Source: JBGPIK01 sp041484845
Lineage (GTDB): Bacteria; Desulfobacterota; Binatia; UBA9968
Direction: 5' to 3'
Length of the DNA: 15,169 nucleotides
Assembly (NCBI GenBank): GCA_041484845.1
Contig: JBGPIK010000135.1
Location: forward strand, 1-15,169
Below, piece after piece: positions 1 through 6,352 of this stretch. Position 1 is the stretch's first letter, and the number at the start of each line of letters is the position of its first letter. The notes beneath the pieces were generated by a model. The model had not been told where the DNA came from. It made no database searches and saw only the letters and a list, made by a program, of their open reading frames with translations. The position numbers and the translations under genes were made by a program.

Positions 1-115
1 ATGGCGATGTATGACTGGGCTGAAAAATGGAAGTGCAAGTTCGCAATCTTTTCCTCAAGGGTGACCGGTCACAGGCAAACCGGAAATTCGCTCATTCACC
101 TATGCAAGCCGAACC
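1..115. repeat. 115-bp dispersed repeat, copy 1
   Basis: Aligns without gaps to 3630-3744 with about 12 mismatches in 115 bases, counted by eye (about 90% identity). Positions 61-72 form the perfect 12-bp palindrome GTGACCGGTCAC, conserved in both copies. The left end is cut by the window edge, so the repeat may be longer. Both copies can be read as an ORF starting ATG, but most differences change amino acids, so I do not call it a gene. Each copy lies next to a damaged TA module. Confidence 0.8.
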
Positions 116-266
116 TCAATGCCCCCCTCCCGTTTGGCAACCCGCTTGACAGGCCGGGTTAAAGTCGGGGCAATCGCGACTGATGTTTTGGATCTGATTG
201 ATGCTCTTTTTAGCTCTGTTAGGCATGAGAAACGCGGTGAACTTTATGAGCCGCAGGTGAACCCTA

Positions 267-536
267 ATGCCCGTCGTTTCGATGTTTTACGGCATTATCG
301 TATTGATGTAGTACTTCGACAATAAGAAGCATCGACAGTTGCACGTGCACGTTGAATGTGGCGATGATGAAGCGGTTATATCCATCCCGGACGGCGCAAT
401 CTTGGAAGGGGATTTAAGAACCGCGAAACTGAAGTTGGTACAGGCTTGGATTGAAATTCACCAAGAGGAACTGATGAAGGATTGGCATCTGGCGGTTAGC
501 GGGCAGGCAATTTTTAGAATCGAGCCTTTGAGATAG
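267..536 (+). pseudogene. DUF4160 family protein, interrupted by in-frame TAG
   Basis: The frame from ATG 267 reads MPVVSMFYGIIVLM, then TAG at 309-311, then YFDNKKHRQLHVHVECGDD and on to a stop at 534-536. Both halves match the DUF4160 pattern: an N-terminal SxFxGIxxxM strand, an HxHV motif, and a C-terminal stretch of the type LxxAWIEIHxEELMxDW. DUF4160 proteins are small (about 80-90 aa), of unknown activity, and usually sit directly upstream of a DUF2442 gene as a TA-like pair, as here. The full frame would be 89 codons, the normal family length. The interruption falls where an aromatic residue would be expected, so one base change (TAC or TAT to TAG) explains it. An internal ATG at 339 lies just downstream but would lose the first beta strand. 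Decay, readthrough or a sequencing error are all possible. Confidence 0.8.
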
Positions 537-547
537 GGAGACGCGAT

Positions 548-820
548 ATGAAAAAGGTTATCGCCGTGAAAGCGAACGAAGACTTTTCTCTTGAGCTAAA
601 GTTTAACGACAATAGCATCAGGAAATTTGACGCGAGGCCCTACCTGGACGTCGGGGTATTCACGGAGCTCAAAGACATCGGTTATTTCAAACAAGCGAGA
701 ATCGCTTTCGGAACCGTCCAATGGCTGCATGAGCAAGATATCAGCCCCGAGACTTTATATATCGAGAGCAGACCTATCGGAGATTCCAATGACTCTGCGT
801 TGGCGGAAGGAAACACCTAA
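548..820 (+). CDS. DUF2442 domain protein
   Basis: A 90-aa protein matching DUF2442. The N-terminal MKKVIAVKANEDFSLELKF strand pair is followed by a DARPYLDVGVFTELKD segment and a C-terminal FGTVQWLHEQDISPETLYIES segment, all typical of the family. DUF2442 proteins are small, cytoplasmic and of unknown biochemical role; with DUF4160 partners they are commonly listed as putative TA or DNA-binding pairs. The start is supported by GGGAG at 536-540, which overlaps the stop of the DUF4160 frame; the genes are 11 nt apart, so translation is probably coupled. About 15 residues follow the conserved core and look like an unconserved tail. Unlike its upstream partner, this frame is intact. Confidence 0.85.
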   Translation: MKKVIAVKANEDFSLELKFNDNSIRKFDARPYLDVGVFTELKDIGYFKQARIAFGTVQWLHEQDISPETLYIESRPIGDSNDSALAEGNT

Positions 821-835
821 CTGGCATGATGTCTC

Positions 836-843
836 AGGGAGGG
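836..843 (+). promoter_or_regulatory. Ribosome binding site for the 853 start
   Basis: AGGGAGGG ends 9 nt before ATG 853. In-frame ATGs at 826 and 829 lie upstream of this purine run and have no comparable site, so 853 is preferred. That start also gives a signal peptide of normal length. Confidence 0.6.
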
Positions 844-852
844 CGACGCGTG

Positions 853-1863
853 ATGAAGCGCGAAAGGATTCTCGGATTGATTGCTGTTTTGGCGGTTGGC
901 GGTCTTTATCCATCTCGGGCCTTATCCTTCGACAGAGTGCGGATCGGTTCAAGCTCCAGCGGCGTGAGCCCTAACAACGGAGCGATTTATGCTGCGGAGT
1001 TGAAGGGGCTATTTAAAAAGCATGGAATTGAAGTCGAGGTGATTGAAATCGGAGGTGGTGCGGCGAGAGGGGTGAGTGCGCTGATAGCCGGTGACATTCA
1101 GTTCTTGGGTGGAGGAGGAGCGGCGGCGATCAGCGCCGCTCTCAAGGGAGCGGATCTTGTGCTGGTGGCATCGGTCCTGAACAAAGGGATTCAGAGGGTC
1201 ATGGCTCGGTCCGATGTGAAGATCCCGGCAGATCTCAAAGGGAAAAAGGTGGGCATCAGTCGCTTCGGCTCCGCTTCCCATACGGTGCTTCAGGTCATGT
1301 TGAGGAAGTGGAATATCAATCCTTCGGAGATTCAGGTGATCCAGGTCGGCTCATCGCCGGCCATGCTGACAAGCCTGGACAAGGGATGGATCGACGCAGC
1401 CGTGCTCACCGTACCCTCCATCTTTGTCGCTGAAGATAAGGGATACCGCGTGCTCGCGGATCTTGCAGACCTGGATATCGACTATCTCCACGAAGCGATG
1501 ATTGCCAAGCAAAGCTACCTCCGTTCCCACCGGGATCAGGCGACGAGGTTTATCAAAGGCTACATCGAGGGGATTGCTTATTTCAAAAGAAACAAGAACG
1601 AATCCGTGGAGGTGCTGCGCAAGAAGTTGAGGATGGAGCCGGGGCGAGACGACCGATACCTCGCGCGGATGTATGACCTCTATGCGTCCAAATATTTCGA
1701 TAAGGTTCCGTATCCGTCGCTGAGAGGGACGGAGACGGTTTTGGAATTTCTCGCAAAAGAAGATCCCAAGGCTACAAGCGTCGAGCCGAAATCCTTTTTG
1801 GACAGCAGCATCGTCCGGGAGTTAGAGGCGAGCGGCTTCATCAACTCCCTTTATGAAAACTAG
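853..1863 (+). CDS. NMT1/TauA-like ABC transporter substrate-binding protein
   Basis: A secreted or periplasmic solute-binding protein of 336 aa from the preferred start. Residues 1-25 form a Sec signal (basic MKRER, hydrophobic core, probable cut after ALS). The mature part has the two-lobe NMT1/THI5-like layout: RVRIGSSSSGVSPNNGAIYA, then a segment of the type GLFKKHGIEVEVIEIGGG, a small-residue loop GDIQFLGGGGAAA, and the lobe-crossing stretch LKGKKVGISRFGSASH. The family delivers nitrate, taurine, sulfonates, pyrimidine precursors and similar compounds to an ABC permease. The ligand cannot be read from the sequence. No permease or ATPase gene is present in this window. It faces a paralogue (2075-3058) convergently. 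The assignment to family is secure; the substrate is unknown. Confidence 0.88.
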   Translation: MKRERILGLIAVLAVGGLYPSRALSFDRVRIGSSSSGVSPNNGAIYAAELKGLFKKHGIEVEVIEIGGGAARGVSALIAGDIQFLGGGGAAAISAALKGADLVLVASVLNKGIQRVMARSDVKIPADLKGKKVGISRFGSASHTVLQVMLRKWNINPSEIQVIQVGSSPAMLTSLDKGWIDAAVLTVPSIFVAEDKGYRVLADLADLDIDYLHEAMIAKQSYLRSHRDQATRFIKGYIEGIAYFKRNKNESVEVLRKKLRMEPGRDDRYLARMYDLYASKYFDKVPYPSLRGTETVLEFLAKEDPKATSVEPKSFLDSSIVRELEASGFINSLYEN

Positions 1864-1925
1864 GCTGGTCATCCACGCCGGCCCGCTTCATCGGGGCAAG
1901 CTTTCCGGCCGCAGCCGATGGGCGT

Positions 1926-1945
1926 GTGCCAGGCGAAGCCTGCAC
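1926..1945 (+). terminator. Weak terminator-like hairpin
   Basis: GTGC-C-AGGC/GAA/GCCT-GCAC forms an 8-bp stem with one bulged C and a 3-nt loop, followed by the T-rich stretch GGTTGTTTGTCTG. It lies about 60 nt after the stop of the binding-protein gene, between two convergent genes. The T-tract is imperfect, so this is only a candidate. Confidence 0.25.
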
Positions 1946-2074
1946 GGTTGTTTGTCTGCGGCCTGCAATCTCGCCCCTTCGGTCCGCCGTTTTTCATCTA
2001 AAGTGCGGTGGTGTCTGTGGAGAGTCATAACTATCGTTCAAGTTTCGGCAGATTTAATGCAAAATGCCAGCGCG

Positions 2075-3058
2075 CTAATTGTCCCGTAGTTTGCTAAAAA
2101 AACCATCCCTCTCGAGCTCGGCGACGAAGCGCATATCAAGAAAATCATCTACTTTGGCCTGCCTCGCTTTAGGGTCGTTTTCTCCCAACTCAGCGAGGAT
2201 CATCTCGAGGCCCTTTCTGCTCACGTACGGCACGCTTTCGAGATAGTCGCGCGACTCGGCATACGTGCCTTCCAATATCTCGGGCTCTGTGACGCGGGCA
2301 TATTTCTGAATCACCCTTACGGCAACGGCCTTATTGCTCTTGAGAAGATGGACAGCCTCGGCGTAAGAGCGGATCACGCGCCGCGCGACTTCCTCGTTGG
2401 CCCTGAGATAAGAACGAGTTGAGCCCAGCGTTACGGTAGGATATTCCGGCCCGTCTCGACCTAGATTTGCCAGCTCAGAAAAACCTGCTTTGCGAGCGCG
2501 AATGTTAGTCGGCGGCGACAGCGCGCCCGCGTCAATTTGGCCCGCGATGAGCGCCGCAAGGATGTTGGGGACTTCGAGCAGGGGTAGAATCTGGTAATCG
2601 GTCGGCTTAAGACCTGCCTGGTTGAGTACAAAGAGCGTAGCCGTGTGAGTGGAGGAGCCGATCCGGGTGATGCCGATCTTTTTGCCCTTCAGGTCACTCA
2701 CCTTTTTGATTTCCGGGCGCGCCATGAATGAAAAGACCAGCCGATTGCTAACCCCGGCAACTAAAACGACGTTGGCGCCGGTCAGTGCGGCCTGGAGCGT
2801 ATTGCGGGCGTCCTGATACGAGATGGCGAGCTCGCCGGCCAGCATGGCCTGAATGGCTCTGGAGCTTGAGGCGATGTGCAGGAGTTCGACGTCGAGCCCG
2901 TTCCGCTTAAATATGCCTTCCTCCTGGGCGATCCAAAATCCACTCTGTGTTCCAGCCGTGGCCGACCAATTGAGCCGGACCTTCAACTGTGCCCAAGAGG
3001 GTGAGGAGGAGGCCCCCGAAGTAAAGAGGATTAGCAAGAGGCAACTATAGAGCTTCAC
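2075..3058 (-). CDS. NMT1/TauA-like ABC transporter substrate-binding protein
   Basis: A 327-aa exported solute-binding protein with a GTG start. Residues 1-23 make a signal peptide with a probable cut after SWA. The mature start LKVRLNWSATAGTQSGFWIA leads into the family pattern of an aromatic/small-residue ligand loop. The next segments are GIFKRNGLDVELLHIASSS, GELAISYQDA and the hinge stretch LKGKKIGITRIGSSTHT. It shares this hinge with the product of 853-1863 and resembles it in length and in the C-terminal KVDDFLDMRFVAELERDGFF block, so the two look like distant paralogues. The genes converge with about 210 bp between stops. No transporter membrane or ATPase subunit is adjacent, and the substrate cannot be deduced. 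Confidence 0.88.
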   Translation of the reverse strand: MKLYSCLLLILFTSGASSSPSWAQLKVRLNWSATAGTQSGFWIAQEEGIFKRNGLDVELLHIASSSRAIQAMLAGELAISYQDARNTLQAALTGANVVLVAGVSNRLVFSFMARPEIKKVSDLKGKKIGITRIGSSTHTATLFVLNQAGLKPTDYQILPLLEVPNILAALIAGQIDAGALSPPTNIRARKAGFSELANLGRDGPEYPTVTLGSTRSYLRANEEVARRVIRSYAEAVHLLKSNKAVAVRVIQKYARVTEPEILEGTYAESRDYLESVPYVSRKGLEMILAELGENDPKARQAKVDDFLDMRFVAELERDGFFSKLRDN

Positions 3059-3100
3059 GGTGTTTGAGCCAGCCTCTTTAGGCTTGATTTGAGCTGCGCG

Positions 3101-3265
3101 TCAATGGAATAAACCGGCCGAGATGGATTGTGTGACTCGGGTGTTTTTGAGGGACATGAGTAAAATGCCGCTTGAATTGGTGAGTGGAATGTACGTCACA
3201 AGCGCGCGAGGCGCTTGCGGATCATCTCGCGCAAGAACAATGACGGGGCGGGTCTTTGCGGCCAT
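3101..3265 (-). pseudogene. MazF/PemK-like toxin, fragment missing both ends
   Basis: The minus strand from 3265 reads MAAKTRPVIVLARDDPQAPR followed by ALVTYIPLT. This matches the KTRPVIVLSRD...VxVxPLT core of the MazF/PemK endoribonuclease family (normal length about 110 aa). The family N-terminus with the RGEVWxxDLG strand is absent: upstream of the core the DNA continues directly as antitoxin-like sequence in another frame. The C-terminal half after PLT (about 3179) is replaced by unrelated sequence ending at 3101. An internal deletion has apparently fused antitoxin and toxin genes. This fragment should not be an active RNase. Confidence 0.65.
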
Positions 3266-3432
3266 CGATAATGTCGAGAACTGCCTGCTCGACCTTGCGC
3301 GAACGGACCAGGTCAAGCGCGTCGTGGTCGGCTAGTTCAATGATTTCAGCCACGAGTTGCTGAACCTTACTTAGCGGTTTCAAGCGCCCACCGGTTGAGT
3401 CCGGCATCGAGCTTTTTTGCAATGGCCGTCAT
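3222..3432 (-). pseudogene. Antitoxin-like gene upstream of the MazF remnant, frameshifted
   Basis: From ATG 3432 the minus strand reads MTAIAKKLDAGLNRWALETAK and then stops at 3367-3369. One frame over, the sequence continues as KVQQLVAEIIELADHDALDL followed by VRSRKVEQAVLDIIDG. Together these make a coherent small helical antitoxin of the kind encoded just upstream of MazF-type toxins, split by a frameshift near 3370. Its 3' end overlaps the toxin core in another frame, consistent with a deletion that removed the antitoxin C-terminus and toxin N-terminus. I cannot name the antitoxin family with certainty. Confidence 0.55.
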
Positions 3433-3629
3433 ACTACTAATATGGTACCCATAAATGTTGCCAGCGTCAACTTTCTGCTGGTTGTCTTGGCTGCAAGTCG
3501 GCCATGTGACCAGAGAGACGAGCGTTCCGTGCGGTACTGGAGGCCCCGGACCGAGTTCGGCTGCGGTTGCGCTTTCGCTTTCGTCTCGGGTCCTTTATGG
3601 TTCGGCGCTGCAAGTGGCAGCGTGATAAA

Positions 3630-3744
3630 ATGCCGATGTATTACCGGACTGAAAAATGGAAGTGCAAGGTCGCAATCTTTTCCTCAAGGGTGACCGGTCA
3701 CAGGCAAACCGGAAATGAGCTTATTCATTTATGCAAGGCTAACC
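3630..3744. repeat. 115-bp dispersed repeat, copy 2
   Basis: Second copy of the repeat at 1-115, same orientation, with the palindrome GTGACCGGTCAC at 3690-3701. Similarity is lost on the right about 30 bp before the group II intron remnant. Copy 1 begins at the window edge, so the true left boundary cannot be set from that side. Confidence 0.8.
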
Positions 3745-3768
3745 ATATTATTCCCTCCCTTTTTCTTA

Positions 3769-3915
3769 GAGCAACGGATGCGCAAGTACCTGCAGGGGCG
3801 ACGACAGGTCAAGGGGTTTGGATTTCGTCGGTGGCCGTCAGCCAAACTCTACAAAGAGTTGGGTCTGTATGGTATTCCGCAACATGCCCCGTATCGGCGC
3901 GCTCGCATGCCTTGA
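3769..3915 (+). pseudogene. Group II intron reverse transcriptase/maturase, C-terminal remnant
   Basis: The frame reads MRKYLQGRRQVKGFGFRRWP followed by SAKLYKELGLYGIP, then a short tail and a stop at 3913-3915. This resembles the extreme C-terminus of bacterial group II intron-encoded proteins, where a basic GxGxRRxx segment is followed by LYxxLGLYxLP. The reverse transcriptase and maturase domains (about 350 aa) are missing: upstream the DNA joins the 115-bp repeat region. A domain V-like RNA hairpin follows within 20 nt of the stop, which is the normal arrangement for these introns and supports the call. It cannot be active. Confidence 0.65.
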
Positions 3916-3928
3916 GGTGAAGATGATC

Positions 3929-4080
3929 GGAAAGCCGTATGCGGGAGAACTGCACGTACGGTTTGATGAGGGAGAACAGGTCTTTGTTGCACGGTAAATC
4001 CTAAACGGGCACGAAGCTGGAAACGGCGGAGACAAGCCAAGGATCGACCTAACCAACGCTGAGCCTGTTCTCTACTCTAC
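3929..4080 (+). ncRNA. Group II intron 3' end: domain V and probable domain VI
   Basis: 3931-3964 folds as a domain V hairpin: AAAGCCGTATGC pairs with GCACGTACGGTTT around GGGAGAACT, with the bulge typical of domain V. The following GATGAGGGAG is the usual domain V-VI linker. GGAGAACAGG (3971-3980) is the near-perfect complement of CCTGTTCTCT (4064-4073), a likely basal stem of domain VI with an unusually long 83-nt interior. CTACTCTAC at 4072-4080 resembles common intron 3' ends. The 5' domains I-IV are absent, so this is a dead intron tail. Confidence 0.65.
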
Positions 4081-4136
4081 CTAATGTGCCTCTAATGCTG
4101 ATGACGGTCCGCGCTAAATTCGCCACACACGAAACA

Positions 4137-4829
4137 ATGGCATCGATGCGCCTGCTTTTCATCACCTCCCTAACGGTCATTGCCCTTAGCGGCTGCACAA
4201 TAATCGAAGTCGGGCTGGCGTTCCAGCGGGCGAGGGCCGCACTGGCACAGCGGGATTATGAGCGCGTCTTAGAGAATTTGGCCATCACAGACAACTACCA
4301 AAACTTGCCGGAGAGAACGAAAGCAGAGGTCGGGTTTTTAAGAGCCACAAGCTATGAAGGTCTAGGTCGGTTGCCGGAGGCGCGGTCTGAATTTCAGCAT
4401 CTTGCCGAAACGTATCCAAAGACCTCGTATGGGTGCATAGCGACTCAGAAGCTGAAGGATCTGGATAATGAGACCGTACAGCTGGCGAATTCCAAAATGA
4501 GCGTTGAGGACCGGCAATACTTCCGAAAGGTTAAAAGCAAAATTGATTCGTTTTGGACATACCCATGTATGCCCAGTGCTTCTAGTCCCGACTGCAATGC
4601 CCAGGATGCGGAGCTATTGATTGAGATGGGAGTTGAAGCAGACGGGCGCGTAGCATTTGTGAAGCTTAAAGACTCTTCCGGCATTTCCGAATACGATGAA
4701 AGTGCCTTGGTCGCCATAAACAAAGCATCGCCATTTGATCCTGTGCCCCAGGTTGGCGAGTCGCGCAGCTTTCCGTTGACGCTGCAAATGCATTTCAAAT
4801 ATAGGAAAGGGGCCTCCTGTCCACCATAA
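4137..4829 (+). CDS. Lipoprotein with TPR-like region and TonB C-terminal domain
   Basis: A 230-aa envelope protein. Residues 4-20 form a lipoprotein signal with lipobox LSGC (Cys20 acylated). Residues about 28-110 are helical and resemble tetratricopeptide repeats (QRARAALAQRDYERVLENL, then LGRLPEARSEFQHLAETYP). Residues about 125-222 resemble the TonB C-terminal/TonB-like fold: RKVKSKIDSFW, then a segment of the type LLIEMGVEADGRVAFVKLKDSSG, and ESALVAINKASPFDPVP. TonB normally spans the inner membrane through an N-terminal helix and carries a proline-rich spacer. Here a lipid anchor and TPR region replace these, so it is probably not an energy transducer. ATG 4137 (or 4146) is preferred over 4086 because it places the lipobox correctly. 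No obvious Shine-Dalgarno site is visible. It stands alone, about 55 bp after the intron remnant. Confidence 0.8.
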   Translation: MASMRLLFITSLTVIALSGCTIIEVGLAFQRARAALAQRDYERVLENLAITDNYQNLPERTKAEVGFLRATSYEGLGRLPEARSEFQHLAETYPKTSYGCIATQKLKDLDNETVQLANSKMSVEDRQYFRKVKSKIDSFWTYPCMPSASSPDCNAQDAELLIEMGVEADGRVAFVKLKDSSGISEYDESALVAINKASPFDPVPQVGESRSFPLTLQMHFKYRKGASCPP

Positions 4830-5046
4830 AAAAGAATGGGGCCATACCTGTAGCGGGCCACCTTACACACTTTATTGGGAATCATTGGGATCAATTCTCA
4901 AATCAGGCCGTCATAATTCTTTGATCGAAATAATGCGCTTTCAGGATCGCGGCGCAAGATTTGATCTACGTGAAGTGGCTGAATGGTACGGTTTGGAACT
5001 TTCCCGCATTGTGGTCGACGAGTGCTTGATTCAGAGTGTAGAACCT
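4830..5046. other. Intergenic, no convincing gene
   Basis: One plus-strand frame stays open from 4780 to 5049. It contains ATG 4933, which would give 38 aa beginning MRFQDRGARFDLREVAEWYG. There is no ribosome site and I recognise no family, so it is not called. Its stop overlaps the first REP-like repeat. Confidence 0.3.
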
Positions 5047-5437
5047 TAGGGGACGTTGTTGCTTAGCTGGAATTGCCTCGGCAGCGGGCAACCAGTCCGA
5101 AATCCTGATCGACGATATTCCACTTAAACAACAACGAAATTCCCATGGCGCAGCAACTTCAATGGCGAAATTACTCTCGCGTGATTAGAATTGCACAATG
5201 TGCGTGATTTAATTCTCGCGGGTGAATCGGGGCGCGGTTCAGACGGCGCTTTTAAAGGAGGGGCCGTTGGCGAGGTGCTGCAAGTAAAGGGGCAAAAGGA
5301 CAAACGAGATCGTTGGGTATCAATCGGGGGACGTTGTTGTTTAAGTGGAATTACTCGGAAGTTGGCGCAAATTAGAACTTATTCCAGCAAGACAACGTCC
5401 CCTAAGTACTCCTCCAGCTAGGAAACAACGTCCCCTA
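5047..5437. repeat. Cluster of five REP-like elements (core GGGGACGTTGTT)
   Basis: Consensus begins GGGGACGTTGTTGYTTARST and continues GGAATT. Copies: 5047-5073 (+), 5117-5136 (-, core partly changed), 5325-5352 (+), 5381-5404 (-) and 5412-5437 (-). 5117-5136 and 5332-5351 are a perfect 20-bp inverted repeat. Copies occur as head-to-head pairs, as in REP/BIME arrays mobilised by REP-associated tyrosine transposases (RAYTs). No transposase coding sequence lies between the copies. A RAYT C-terminal remnant is found at 10745-11035; whether it acted on these repeats is inference. Confidence 0.75.
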
Positions 5438-5743
5438 GTTGCTCTTGTACCGTTGGTATCCTTGATGGCGCTCCATTAGTTTCGACATGGGTTTAGTTTG
5501 TCCAACTAGCAGCTGAAGAGTAACGCTAGAGAGAATCGCCGCTCAGGCAGACGAAGTGTGCCAAACGCTTGGTACACGCATTGCTCTGTTGCAGCGACAA
5601 TAAATAGACCGATTTTGGTGTTGAAGGCGGGCTTTCGCTACTAAATTGGCAGGTCCGATCGATTAAGGTCAACAACGATCCTGCCACAAGTACGAAGGTG
5701 CAAAGGCTAGCGCTCGCCGCCGCCAAGGCCCACGAACACCATA
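5438..5743. other. Intergenic, no gene seen
   Basis: Downstream flank of the minus-strand operon. Only short open frames without start signals or recognisable motifs are present. I see no clear terminator hairpin with a T-tract for the operon. Confidence 0.4.
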
Positions 5744-6352
5744 TCACGGCGAACGGCTCAGTGATGAACATTTAGAGGCTCTGTCTTTGCCAATTAATTC
5801 CAGAACCCACTTATGAAACTCGCCTGGCACGCGCATTCGCGCGCACATGAGAGCAGAACAAACAGCATCGGCAAGAGTCATTCGGTCAACCGCATCGCTA
5901 ACCAAAGAACAGCTGAGCAGGTCGAGGGTCGAGAGAGTCCTCAGGTCCGGCAGTTTCGCGGCGCTGATGCGGATTGCCTTTTTTTCGTCAATAACAGCAG
6001 TGGCTCCGCTGTTTGCGGCGTGGGCGAGCGTGGCCGCTTCACCGTCACCTAAGCCGTCTGGCGCCTGAGCAAGGGTTAAATCTAGGAAAAGCGAGGTTGC
6101 GTCCGTCCCCATCTTTTCCCGTTCCAAGAGCCCTGCACTTACCAGTGCTTTCAGAGGTTCCGTCGCAGTTTTCCCGGTAAACGGATCTCTGGTTACTTCT
6201 CGCCATGTGATCTGCTCGACAACGCACTTCCTACGCAATGCCCGGATCAGTAAGGATGCGTTGCCGGTACCGAGCAAGTTAATAACTACGCTGGCGTCGA
6301 GTACCAGAGTGCAGTCGTCATTATCGAGGCGTGATAGTCTGCTGGACGTCAT
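5744..6352 (-). CDS. PIN-domain-like protein (putative toxin nuclease)
   Basis: A 202-aa protein with the PIN-fold acidic layout. LVLDASVVINLL places Asp19 on the first strand, GDGEAATLAHA gives Glu105, and AVIDEKKA gives Asp122; a later acidic site may be contributed by LADAV (Asp162). PIN domains are Mg-dependent RNases, best known as VapC-type toxins, but this protein is longer than VapC (about 130 aa) and closer in shape to the stand-alone PIN-like DUF3368/COG2405 type. It is the last gene of the operon; its ATG lies 32 bp inside the XRE-ImmA/IrrE gene, implying translational coupling. That partner is the natural candidate for its antitoxin or regulator. Nuclease activity is inferred from motif positions; the exact subfamily is uncertain. 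Confidence 0.75.
   Translation of the reverse strand: MTSSRLSRLDNDDCTLVLDASVVINLLGTGNASLLIRALRRKCVVEQITWREVTRDPFTGKTATEPLKALVSAGLLEREKMGTDATSLFLDLTLAQAPDGLGDGEAATLAHAANSGATAVIDEKKAIRISAAKLPDLRTLSTLDLLSCSLVSDAVDRMTLADAVCSALMCARMRVPGEFHKWVLELIGKDRASKCSSLSRSP

Noticed and set aside
119..325. 68-aa plus frame before and across the DUF4160 start
   Set aside because: It overlaps the conserved DUF4160 N-terminus in another frame. The part before 267 shows no motif I know.
4445..4894. Minus-strand 149-aa frame
   Set aside because: Antisense shadow of the TPR/TonB-C lipoprotein; no motifs or start signal.
5191..5421. 76-aa plus frame across the REP-like cluster
   Set aside because: It runs through two repeat copies and its composition follows the repeats; no family match.
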